In this document: positions 41,081-49,106 of the stretch, piece by piece
Layout: the number at the start of each line of letters is the position of its first letter
Position numbering within the stretch: position 1 is the stretch's first letter
Source: JALOOB01 sp040766655
Lineage (GTDB): Bacteria > Chloroflexota > Anaerolineae > CG2-30-64-16
DNA: 64,000 nt
Direction: 5' to 3'
Assembly: GCA_040766655.1 (NCBI GenBank)
Contig: JAXGQB010000009.1
Coordinates: 248,001-312,000 of the forward strand
Notes under the pieces: model-generated
The model's input: only the letters and a program-made list of their open reading frames with translations
The model's database searches: none
Told to the model about the DNA's origin: nothing
Position numbers and translations under genes: made by a program

Positions 41081-42520
41081 TCAATCGCTGTTTGGCGGGC
41101 GGTCACCTTCGCGCAACACCCGGTAATCCTCGCGCAGCGCGGCGAGCTCCTCCGCGCGGACGGGGTGGTCGCCGTAATGCACCCGCATGTACGCCGCGGT
41201 GATGCGCCCCAGCTGCTCCTCGCCGCCGGGGAAGACCCGGAGCAGCGTGGGCAGGTACGCGTCGGGCGGCTGGCTGGGCGGTCGCGGGGCCCCGCGCTCG
41301 CGGGCCAGGCGGCACAGGTTGGCGTAGATGTTCTGCACGGAGATGGCGGCCAGCAGATCGCGGCCCACGCCGAAGCGGCGCACCATCCCCCTCGCGTGGC
41401 GCAGCGCACCCATCGTCCGGCCGAGGATGCCGCCACCGAACGAGGCCGGCTCCTGGCCTTCTTCCTCCCCTTCTCCGCGCACCCCGCCCCTGCGCACCCG
41501 CTCCAGATAGACGAGCAGGAAACCGACGAGCAGCGCCACTGCCAGCACCGCAAACACGATGATCAGGATGTCCCGCAGCGTGTCGAGCTGCAGCCGGCCC
41601 AGGGCGTCGCCCTGGCTGGGGTCGGGCGCCGCGCCGATGATGGGCCCCTGGTCCTGCGTCATGATCGGGTTTCCCGCCATGAGGCGTTCGGCCAGCGCCT
41701 CCACCCACACCAGCAGCGGTTCGAGGAGCCGCGCGAGGAACAGGATCGCCGCGAGCAGCACGGGACGCAGGATCCGCCAGACCGGCGCGAACAGGCGCAG
41801 GAATCGAATGAGGGTGTCCTGCGTGTAGGCCAGCGAGAGCAGCCAGCTGGCCCCGACTGCGGCGCCCACCGCGAGGAGGGTCTGCGCCACCCGTCCCGCG
41901 GGGAGGATGCGGCCGGTGCTCTGCGCGCCGATGGCCTTCTGCGAGACGCGGCTGACCGCGACAGCCGACAGGCCCAGGGCGAGATAGAGCCAGAACATCG
42001 ATAGCGGCGCGGTCCCCCGCAGCGCGCCGGCCAGCCCGCCGCCCAGCACCACCAGCAGCAGCCCGATGCGAAACGAGAGGCCCACCCCGAAGAAATGGAG
42101 GTCCCGCGAGGTGGCCGCGGACGCGCGCTGCCACAGCACGAGGTTGACAACCAGCAGCGTGATCGCGCGCGGCAGCCCGCGCTCGGCGCCCCCCACATCG
42201 CTCATCGTGTCGATCGCCCGTCCCACCCATGCCAGCGACCAGGGCGGCCCGCCGGGGAAGAGCACCACGCGCACGAGCACCAGGCCGACCACGAGGAGGG
42301 CCCCGAGCGCCAGCACGTCATACTGGGGCGACTCGAAGCGCCGGCTGAGCAGCTCCATGAACAGCATCCACGCCAGCAGGCCGCCGAGGAGCGCGGCGAA
42401 TCCCGCCCAGGGCGAGAGGCCGGCCGGCCACACCAGGGTGAGGAACGGCGTGAGCCATGCCGCGGTCATGCCCGCTAGGAGCAGGTGCAGCAGCGCGATC
42501 CGGCGATTCGTGAGCAGCAA
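41081..42520 (-). CDS. DUF4129-domain membrane protein
   Basis: 479 residues: about nine membrane helices, then a cytoplasmic C-terminal DUF4129 domain (IYANLCRLARERGAPRPPSQPPDAYLPTLL to AAYMRVHYGDHPV). DUF4129 usually follows a transglutaminase-like domain next to MoxR and DUF58 genes; here the transglutaminase core is not seen, leaving only the membrane and DUF4129 parts. TTG start behind AGGA. Third gene of the MoxR operon, likely part of a membrane-associated chaperone/assembly complex. Confidence 0.82.
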   Translation of the reverse strand: MLLTNRRIALLHLLLAGMTAAWLTPFLTLVWPAGLSPWAGFAALLGGLLAWMLFMELLSRRFESPQYDVLALGALLVVGLVLVRVVLFPGGPPWSLAWVGRAIDTMSDVGGAERGLPRAITLLVVNLVLWQRASAATSRDLHFFGVGLSFRIGLLLVVLGGGLAGALRGTAPLSMFWLYLALGLSAVAVSRVSQKAIGAQSTGRILPAGRVAQTLLAVGAAVGASWLLSLAYTQDTLIRFLRLFAPVWRILRPVLLAAILFLARLLEPLLVWVEALAERLMAGNPIMTQDQGPIIGAAPDPSQGDALGRLQLDTLRDILIIVFAVLAVALLVGFLLVYLERVRRGGVRGEGEEEGQEPASFGGGILGRTMGALRHARGMVRRFGVGRDLLAAISVQNIYANLCRLARERGAPRPPSQPPDAYLPTLLRVFPGGEEQLGRITAAYMRVHYGDHPVRAEELAALREDYRVLREGDRPPNSD

Positions 42521-42549
42521 CGTTACATCCTATTTCCCACGGGCGAGGG

Positions 42550-43812
42550 CTACGCCTGCACCAGCCGCGGCGCGATCACGTCGTCCACCAGGTGGGGCAG
42601 GTGATAGACCGTGATGCCAGGCAGCACGGCCGCGGGCGGCGCCTCGGCCAGGGTGAAGAGCAGCACCTTGCGCCCCGCGCGGCGAAGCTCGAGCAGCGCG
42701 GCCAGCAATCCCTCGTGTGCGATGGCCGTCACCACGACCAGCGTGGCGCCCCAGGGCAGCCGCGGCGCGTCGCGCAGCAGCATCTCCTCGATCGGCGCGG
42801 AGGCGAAGGGCGTGACCGCGGCCAGCAGCTCCAGAATGCGCACGAGCTGGTCGGGGCTGCGGCCGGCCAGGAGGCGCAGGGGCTGATCCGAGCCGGGCAG
42901 CACGCCGTTGGCGATCAGGCCGACGGGCAGGCGCTCCTCCGCCGCCACCGCGGCCAGGCTGCCCGCCACGCTCACCGCGCGCTCCATCAGCTCCGGGATG
43001 TGGCCCAGCCAGTGCCGCTCCAGGGTGGCCACGTTCAGGAAGATCAGCACCTGGGGCTCCTGCGTCGGCTCGTACAGCCGCGAGAGCAGCGCCTGGCGCC
43101 GCGCGGTGGCCTTCCAATGGACGCGTTTCATCCCGTCCTGGGGCTGCCACTCGCGAATGCCCGCGTAGCGCAGCGGGTCCTCGACCAGCCGCGTGTCCGC
43201 CATGCGCTCGCCGAACGGGTTCTTGGCCGGCAGGCGCAGCTCCTCCGCCTTATACAGCTTCGGATAGACGATGAGCCGCTGCTGGCCCGCGAGGACGCCC
43301 TTGGCCGAGAACATGCCGAACCCGTCGCCGCTGCTGAGGGTGGCCGGTCCATAGCTGTAGTAGCCGCGCTGGCTGCACTCGACCGAGAAGCGCCGCGTCA
43401 GGCGGCCGAAGATGCCCGGGTTCCAGAAGGAGATGAACTCGCCGAGGTTGGTGCTCGGATTCACCCGCACCTCGTGGCCCTGCACGGGCAGGGTGGCGGG
43501 GAAGACGTCGATCACGTGCAGCCACGTGACCGGCAGGAACTTACGGTTGTGGACCTCCAGCGTCAGCTCGACCGTCTCGCCCAGGAACGCGCGCGTCTCC
43601 GACAGGCGCCGCGTGTAATCCACGCCGAAGAGTGCGAGGCGATTCCACGCGGCCGCAAGGAGGGGGATGACCCACAGTGCGGCCGCGCCCGCGAGCAGGA
43701 AGCTGCCCTGCGTGGCCAACCCGATGACGGTCAGCACGATGGCCAGCAGGAACCAGGCGTCGGTGAACTGCGTATCCTTCTGGATGTCGACGATGCGCCT
43801 GGGGCCACGCAC
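42550..43812 (-). CDS. DUF58-domain protein of a MoxR operon
   Basis: 420 residues from the GTG start (GGGG six nt upstream). Two N-terminal membrane helices are followed by a beta-rich segment and the DUF58 signature (DPLRYAGIREWQPQDGMKRVHWKATARRQALLSRLYE), a von Willebrand A-like region. An ATG 39 nt upstream (43851) lies inside a palindromic repeat without ribosome binding site and was not chosen. Works with the MoxR ATPase encoded upstream. Confidence 0.87.
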   Translation of the reverse strand: MRGPRRIVDIQKDTQFTDAWFLLAIVLTVIGLATQGSFLLAGAAALWVIPLLAAAWNRLALFGVDYTRRLSETRAFLGETVELTLEVHNRKFLPVTWLHVIDVFPATLPVQGHEVRVNPSTNLGEFISFWNPGIFGRLTRRFSVECSQRGYYSYGPATLSSGDGFGMFSAKGVLAGQQRLIVYPKLYKAEELRLPAKNPFGERMADTRLVEDPLRYAGIREWQPQDGMKRVHWKATARRQALLSRLYEPTQEPQVLIFLNVATLERHWLGHIPELMERAVSVAGSLAAVAAEERLPVGLIANGVLPGSDQPLRLLAGRSPDQLVRILELLAAVTPFASAPIEEMLLRDAPRLPWGATLVVVTAIAHEGLLAALLELRRAGRKVLLFTLAEAPPAAVLPGITVYHLPHLVDDVIAPRLVQA

Positions 43813-43836
43813 CGGTTTCCCCTGTCCGCCACCATT

Positions 43837-43864
43837 GTGTAGACGCAGCATGCTACGTCACTAC
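43837..43864. repeat. Degenerate palindrome family A at the MoxR/DUF58 junction
   Basis: A 28-bp relative of the hisA and hisG-hisD palindromes, sharing the central AGCATGCT core but with outer arm mismatches. It supplies the stop codon of the MoxR gene (43861-43863). Confidence 0.65.
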
Positions 43865-44799
43865 TCCGCCACGGGAACGGGCACGGCCGCGATCACTTCC
43901 TCCACCACCTGCTCCGGGGTCCGGCCGCGCAGGCGCACCTGGGGGCTGATGTGCACCCGGTGGACCAGCACCGGGGTGGAGAGGTGCTGCACGTCGGAGG
44001 GGATGACGAAATCGCGGCCCCGCAGCGCGGCCAGCGCCTGGCTGGCTTTGAAGAGCGCGAGCGTGCCGCGCGGTGACACCCCCAGGTCGACCGCCTCGTG
44101 CTCGCGCGTGGCCCGGCACACGCGCACGATGTACTGCCGCACGTCGGGGTTCACGTGGACCTGCGCCACCTCCGCCTGCAACGCGCGCACCTGGTCGCCG
44201 GTGACGACGGCATCCAGCCCACCCAGCGGATCCGCGGCCATGTGGCGCTGCAGGATCTCGTCCTCCTCCGCCTCGCTCGGGTAGCCGGGCTTGACCAGCA
44301 TCAGGAAGCGATCCTGCTGCGCCTCGGGCAGGGGGAAGGTGCCCTCGAGCTCGATGGGGTTCTGGGTGGCCAGCACCAGGAATGGCGGATCGAGCAGTGT
44401 GGTCTCCCCGTCGACCGTCACCTGTCGCTCCTGCATCGCCTCCAGCAGGGCAGACTGCGTGCGGGGGGTGGCGCGGTTGATCTCGTCCGCCAGCAGGATG
44501 TTACTGAAGACCGGGCCGGGGCGGAACTCGAACTCGCCCACCTTCTGGTTGAATATCGAAAGGCCGGTCACGTCGGAGGGCAGCAGGTCGGGCGTGAACT
44601 GGATGCGCGCGAAGGACAGGTCCAGCGAGCGCGCCAGCGCCTTCGCCAGCGTGGTCTTGCCGGTCCCCGGCACGTCCTCGATCAGCACGTGCCCCTCCAC
44701 CAACAGTGCTGTGAGCAGCAACTCGACGATATCGCTCTTGCCGACGATCACCCGTCCGACGTTGTCCTGCACCGCCCGGGCGAACTGTACGTAATCCAT
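43861..44799 (-). CDS. MoxR family AAA+ ATPase
   Basis: 312 residues. Walker A GTGKTTLAKALA, Walker B LLADEINR, sensor ATQNPIELEGTFPLPEAQQDRFLM and arginine-finger region are all in place. MoxR ATPases act as chaperones for complexes containing DUF58/vWA proteins, matching the two genes downstream. ATG follows GGGGAAAG. Its 3' end coincides with a palindromic repeat. Confidence 0.94.
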   Translation of the reverse strand: MDYVQFARAVQDNVGRVIVGKSDIVELLLTALLVEGHVLIEDVPGTGKTTLAKALARSLDLSFARIQFTPDLLPSDVTGLSIFNQKVGEFEFRPGPVFSNILLADEINRATPRTQSALLEAMQERQVTVDGETTLLDPPFLVLATQNPIELEGTFPLPEAQQDRFLMLVKPGYPSEAEEDEILQRHMAADPLGGLDAVVTGDQVRALQAEVAQVHVNPDVRQYIVRVCRATREHEAVDLGVSPRGTLALFKASQALAALRGRDFVIPSDVQHLSTPVLVHRVHISPQVRLRGRTPEQVVEEVIAAVPVPVAE

Positions 44800-44818
44800 C
44801 AACTTTCCCCCTGTAGCG

Positions 44819-44851
44819 GATTGAAGATTGAAAATTGAAAATTGAAAACTG
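44819..44851 (+). repeat. AT-rich GATTGAAGATTGAA-type repeat
   Basis: Same unit as in the his operon but in the opposite orientation to the neighbouring copy at 44886-44918, so the two face each other across the MoxR upstream region. Confidence 0.75.
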
Positions 44852-44885
44852 ATGTTCAGCCTTCAACCTTCAACCCGCAATCCGT

Positions 44886-44918
44886 AATCTTCAATCTTTA
44901 ATCTTCAATCTTCAATCG
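44886..44918 (-). repeat. AT-rich repeat forming the end of the S9 peptidase gene
   Basis: On the minus strand it reads CGATTGAAGATTGAAGATT and onward. It encodes the final residues RLKIED and the stop codon of the S9 peptidase. Confidence 0.75.
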
Positions 44919-46853
44919 TTCCGCAAAGAACCGCGCGATCTCGTTGTAACACCGCACCTTGTTCTCCAGCTTCGTCACATCGTGGCCCTCGTTCTCGAAG
45001 AGGAGCAGGGAGACGTCCTTGCCCTGCGCCTGGAGCGTTCGCACCAGGTCCTCCGACTCGGCCGCAACCACGCGGGGATCGTTGCGTCCCTGGATCACCA
45101 GCATGGGGCACGCCAGGTTGTGCAGGTGTGTGCTCGGCGAGCGTTCGAGCAGCCATTCGCGGTCCCGCTCGGGGTTGCCGAGAACGATGTCGAAGTAGGG
45201 CTTCCACGTTTCGGGGATGCGTTCGAGGAAGGTGATCAGGCTGTAGGGACCGAACATATCGACCGCGGCCGACCAGAGGTCCGGGTGCATCCCCACCTGC
45301 ATCAGGGTCATGTAGCCGCCGTAGGAGCGGCCCATCACGCCCGCCCGGCTCGTGTCGACGCGGGGGTGGCCGGCGAGGCTCGCCAGCCCGGCCACGTGAT
45401 CCAGCCGGTCCTGGCCGCCCCAGTCGCGGTCCACCCGCTTGGTGTAGGCCAGCCCGTAGCCCTCGCTGCCGCGCACGTTGGGCACGAACACGGCCAGCCC
45501 GTGCAGCGTGAGGAACTGGATCAGCGGCATGGAGAACCAGGTGAAGTCGGGGCGTTCCTGGCCCTGCGGACCGCCGTGGATGTACACGACCACGGGCCGC
45601 TCGCCCTCGAAGCCCAGCGCGGGCGCGGGCAGGTAGAGACGCGCGGGGACGTGGAGGCCATCGTGCGACGTGAAGCCCGCGTCCTCCCCCTCTGACAGCA
45701 GCTCATGCGGGATGCCGAGCACGCGGTTGCGCGTGAGCTGGGCCACCCGCTCGCTTGCCCCGCCCGCATGCAGGTCGACTACGACGAGCTGCGCGGGCGA
45801 GGTCGCGGTGGAGAAGCTCATGGCGTAGGCATCCGACGCAGGGTCGTGGCGGATGGAGCCGGCGACGCCGTTGGCCAGGGGCGCAACGCCGCAGAGGACC
45901 GGCCCCAGGCTCAGGCGCAGGGCCGCGCGGTCGAAGATCGCCTCATAGGCCCAGGTGGCGCCGTCGATGTTGTAGTGCACCAGGTAGCGGTCGCCGTCCA
46001 GGTGCTCCACCCCCTCCAACTCGCCGTCGCCAGCGTGCACTGCGCCGGTTATCTCCACGGGCCGCACATCTTCCGGCCGCCCGATGGGGAGCCAGGCCAG
46101 GCCGCCGCGGTCATCGAACAGGGTGCACTGCATGAGGACGCCATCCGCGCCGACCGGGTGCGCATACCGGATGCCGTTGAGCGGCACGCTCTGCCCCGGC
46201 GTGCGCTGCTCCATTGGCACGCCGAAGATGACCTGCAGCGCCTGGTGGTCGGCGCCGGACGGCGAATCGCCGGCCGGAGTCGAAGAGCGATCCCACAGGA
46301 ACAGCGCCACGTCGCCGGCCTCGTAGCCCTCCCCCAGCACCACGCGGGTCAGGTCCTCGTTCGCGCCGGCCGGGTAGTAGCCATACATGCTGGAGGCAAG
46401 CAGCGCGAGCTCGCCCGCGGCAAGGTCGACGCGATAGAGGTCCACCACGGGCTCCGTGCGGTGGTCCACGCTGAGGAACATCAGGTTCCGCTCTGCATCG
46501 CAGTGGTCGATCGCGCACTGCATCCCCGCGAACTGGGGAAACACCGGCTCGGGAATGCCCCCTGCCAGCGGGATGGCCAGCGGCTGGTAGTTCTCGTCGC
46601 CGTCCCGGTCGATCATCACGATGACCTTGTCCAGGGTGGGGAAGACGGCGAACGGCAGGCCGCCGAGCAGGGTCGGCGTCATCAGCGCGACGTCCGGCGA
46701 CAGGAGGGGCTCCGGTACGCTGCCGCTGTGGTCCATCGCGTAGAGGCTCAAACGCCCCGACAGGTCGCTGATGAAGTAAACCCGGCCGTCCGCCAGCTGA
46801 GGGGCCAGGAACAGCCGGGCGGCCAGCAGAGATTCAACTTTGAAATGTGACAT
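44898..46853 (-). CDS. S9 family prolyl-oligopeptidase-type serine peptidase
   Basis: 651 residues: an N-terminal beta-propeller (about 1-380) and a C-terminal alpha/beta hydrolase. The nucleophile is in GRSYGGYM, the acid in GRNDPRV and the His in ENEGHDV. Such enzymes cleave short peptides or acyl-amino acids in the cytoplasm. GGAGG 5 nt before ATG. The last residues (RLKIED) come from an AT-rich repeat and are not part of the fold. Confidence 0.93.
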   Translation of the reverse strand: MSHFKVESLLAARLFLAPQLADGRVYFISDLSGRLSLYAMDHSGSVPEPLLSPDVALMTPTLLGGLPFAVFPTLDKVIVMIDRDGDENYQPLAIPLAGGIPEPVFPQFAGMQCAIDHCDAERNLMFLSVDHRTEPVVDLYRVDLAAGELALLASSMYGYYPAGANEDLTRVVLGEGYEAGDVALFLWDRSSTPAGDSPSGADHQALQVIFGVPMEQRTPGQSVPLNGIRYAHPVGADGVLMQCTLFDDRGGLAWLPIGRPEDVRPVEITGAVHAGDGELEGVEHLDGDRYLVHYNIDGATWAYEAIFDRAALRLSLGPVLCGVAPLANGVAGSIRHDPASDAYAMSFSTATSPAQLVVVDLHAGGASERVAQLTRNRVLGIPHELLSEGEDAGFTSHDGLHVPARLYLPAPALGFEGERPVVVYIHGGPQGQERPDFTWFSMPLIQFLTLHGLAVFVPNVRGSEGYGLAYTKRVDRDWGGQDRLDHVAGLASLAGHPRVDTSRAGVMGRSYGGYMTLMQVGMHPDLWSAAVDMFGPYSLITFLERIPETWKPYFDIVLGNPERDREWLLERSPSTHLHNLACPMLVIQGRNDPRVVAAESEDLVRTLQAQGKDVSLLLFENEGHDVTKLENKVRCYNEIARFFAERLKIED

Positions 46854-46884
46854 GATCGCCTCCGAAACAGGTGGTGCTCTCAGA

Positions 46885-47574
46885 TTACCATTGCCGAATG
46901 CGCTTGCGCCGCGCCTTCGCGATCCACGGCAGGCACAGGATGAGGCCGGCCACGAAGCCGCCGATGTGGGCGAACCAGGCGACCCCGCCGCTCTGGCTGA
47001 TGCCGAATGAGAGCGCGCCGTTGAAGAGCTGCAGGACGAACCACAGGCCCAACACCAGCACGGCTGGCAGCGCTGCGATGCGCGCGAACAGGCCCAGGAA
47101 GATCAGCGTGTCGACGCGCGCGGTGGGGAAGAAGAGCAGGTATGCGGCCAGCACACCAGCGATCGCGCCGCTCGCGCCGATGCCGGGCACGGGCGAGCCC
47201 CACGACACCGCGACCTGCGCCGCACTCGCCGCAAAGCCGCACAGCAGGTAGAAGATGATGAACCAGAACCGGCCCAGCACATCCTCGATGTTGTTGCCGA
47301 AGATCCACAGGTAGAGCATGTTGCCCAGGATGTGCATGAAGCCGCCGTGCATGAACATCGACGTGACGAAGGTCAGCCACGTCAGCGGCCCGGGATCGCT
47401 GGCCACGCGCGCAGGCACGACGCCCCAGGTGGTCACCGCCTGTTGCAGGGCCTCCTCACCGCCTCCGCCCAGGATCAGCATCTGCCACCCGAAGACGACG
47501 ATGTTGATCAGGATGAGGATGACCGTGACCACGGGGAAGCGCGTGGTAGGCATACGATCTCGGATCGGCATCAT
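46885..47574 (-). CDS. Rhomboid family intramembrane serine protease
   Basis: 229 residues with six to seven membrane helices. The catalytic Ser is in GIGASGAIAG (S135), the His in WFAHIGGF (H203), and the oxyanion-region HGGFMHILGNMLYLW is present. GAGAGGTG precedes the ATG. It cleaves membrane-protein segments; the substrate is unknown. Confidence 0.93.
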   Translation of the reverse strand: MMPIRDRMPTTRFPVVTVILILINIVVFGWQMLILGGGGEEALQQAVTTWGVVPARVASDPGPLTWLTFVTSMFMHGGFMHILGNMLYLWIFGNNIEDVLGRFWFIIFYLLCGFAASAAQVAVSWGSPVPGIGASGAIAGVLAAYLLFFPTARVDTLIFLGLFARIAALPAVLVLGLWFVLQLFNGALSFGISQSGGVAWFAHIGGFVAGLILCLPWIAKARRKRIRQW

Positions 47575-47591
47575 GGTGCACCTCTCGTCAG

Positions 47592-49100
47592 CTACGGCGC
47601 GATGGCCGCGAATAAGGCGTACAGAGCCACGCCGGGCAACAACGCAAACGGGAGCACATAGGCCCAGCGGCGCCAGCGGAGCGGGAGCGCGCTGGCGATG
47701 GCCAGGCCCACCGCCAGCGCAAAGGTGAGCGCAAGCGGCCACTTCGGCGCACCGATCTCGGGCAGCGCACCGATGCCCAACCCCCACGCGGCCATGACGG
47801 CCGCCCATGCCAGCGCGATCGAGACCACCGCGCGGGCGACCGCGGGCATCAGTGCGCGCTCCCACCACGCGGCAAGAAATACGGCGATCGGGATCAGGGC
47901 CGTGAAGAGGTAGCGCCCCTGGTGCTGAAGGAAGGTCAGGTTGTAATAGATGTAGGTCAGCAGGGTCAGCAGCGCAGAGGCGAGCAGCAGGACCGCGGCC
48001 GCGTTCGGGCGTGTGGCAGCGCGCGGGGCGGCTGCCGGCCCGGCGGCACGCGGCTGCCGGGCCGTACGCAGGCCCAACGCCGCGGCGGCCGCCGCGAGCG
48101 GCACGCCCAGCCACAGCCCCAACAGATAGTAGACGCGGGTGTCGAGCCACACCCCCATCCAGCCGAACACGCCGACGAAGCTCTTGAAGGTCCATTCGGC
48201 GGCCCGCCGCCAGTACGCGGCCGGTCCGTTCTCCGCGATGTACTGCGCGGTGCGGGTCTGGCCGACCACGATCTGGTCGTGGCGGATCAGTCCCAGGAAA
48301 TCGGGCCAGCCGTAGACGTAGAGGTTGCGCGCATACCAGGGCAGGGCGATGAGCGCCACGGGTGCCAGCGCGGCCAGCCCTTCACCCACAACGCGGCGCA
48401 GCGGCGCGCGCTCCCGCACCCAGCACCAGGCCAGGGCCCCCGCGGCCAGGGGCAGCGCGATGTACGCGGTCGTCTTGGTGATCAGGATCAGCCCCAGCAG
48501 GATGCCCAGGACGATCGGGCGGCGCATGGGGCCGGCAGGCGACGGCATGTCGCCAACGGTCACCCGTCCTGCAAGATAGAAGAGCACGGCGGCCAGGAGC
48601 AGTTCCGCGAGCACATCGTTGCCCACCTGCGACACGGTGGCAAGGTGCTGGGGCAGGAACGCGACGAACGCGGCCGCGCCCAGTGCCGCGGCGGGCCTGC
48701 CGGGCAGCGCCCGCCGCGCGACGCCGAAGGCCAGCAGGACGATGCCCGCGCCGAGCGCGACGGAGAAGAGGCGCAGGGCGAGCAGGCTGCCGCCCGTCAA
48801 TGAGTAGACCGGCGCGGCCAGCGCATAGTAGAGCGGCGGCTGATGCGACTCGTAACGGATCGGGGTGATGGGCAGGTCCGGCGGGAAGCCTGCAGCCTTG
48901 ATCTGCTCCAGGTACGCGTGCGGGTAGTCGCCCATGTGGAGGACCGGAAAGGCGCCGTTCTCGGCCAGGTAGCGCACGTAGTTGTAGTGCGCCGGCTCAT
49001 CGGGCGCCTGCCAGGCAGGCGTCTGTATCGCGAAGAGCGCGCCGAGCCCCAGGTAGGCGACGAGAATCAGGATCAGGACGAGACGCTGAGTCTTGGACAT
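47592..49100 (-). CDS. DUF2142/GT39-like polytopic membrane protein
   Basis: 502 residues with about eleven membrane helices. The first periplasmic loop has the signature IQTPAWQAPDEPAHYNYVRYLAENG and YESHQPPLYYALAAP, with the acidic DEPAH motif seen in polyprenyl-phosphate sugar-dependent glycosyltransferases. It probably glycosylates a lipid or surface polymer, but the donor and acceptor are unknown. It starts 6 nt after the ftsK stop, so it is co-transcribed. Confidence 0.8.
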   Translation of the reverse strand: MSKTQRLVLILILVAYLGLGALFAIQTPAWQAPDEPAHYNYVRYLAENGAFPVLHMGDYPHAYLEQIKAAGFPPDLPITPIRYESHQPPLYYALAAPVYSLTGGSLLALRLFSVALGAGIVLLAFGVARRALPGRPAAALGAAAFVAFLPQHLATVSQVGNDVLAELLLAAVLFYLAGRVTVGDMPSPAGPMRRPIVLGILLGLILITKTTAYIALPLAAGALAWCWVRERAPLRRVVGEGLAALAPVALIALPWYARNLYVYGWPDFLGLIRHDQIVVGQTRTAQYIAENGPAAYWRRAAEWTFKSFVGVFGWMGVWLDTRVYYLLGLWLGVPLAAAAAALGLRTARQPRAAGPAAAPRAATRPNAAAVLLLASALLTLLTYIYYNLTFLQHQGRYLFTALIPIAVFLAAWWERALMPAVARAVVSIALAWAAVMAAWGLGIGALPEIGAPKWPLALTFALAVGLAIASALPLRWRRWAYVLPFALLPGVALYALFAAIAP

Positions 49101-49106
49101 CAGGCC

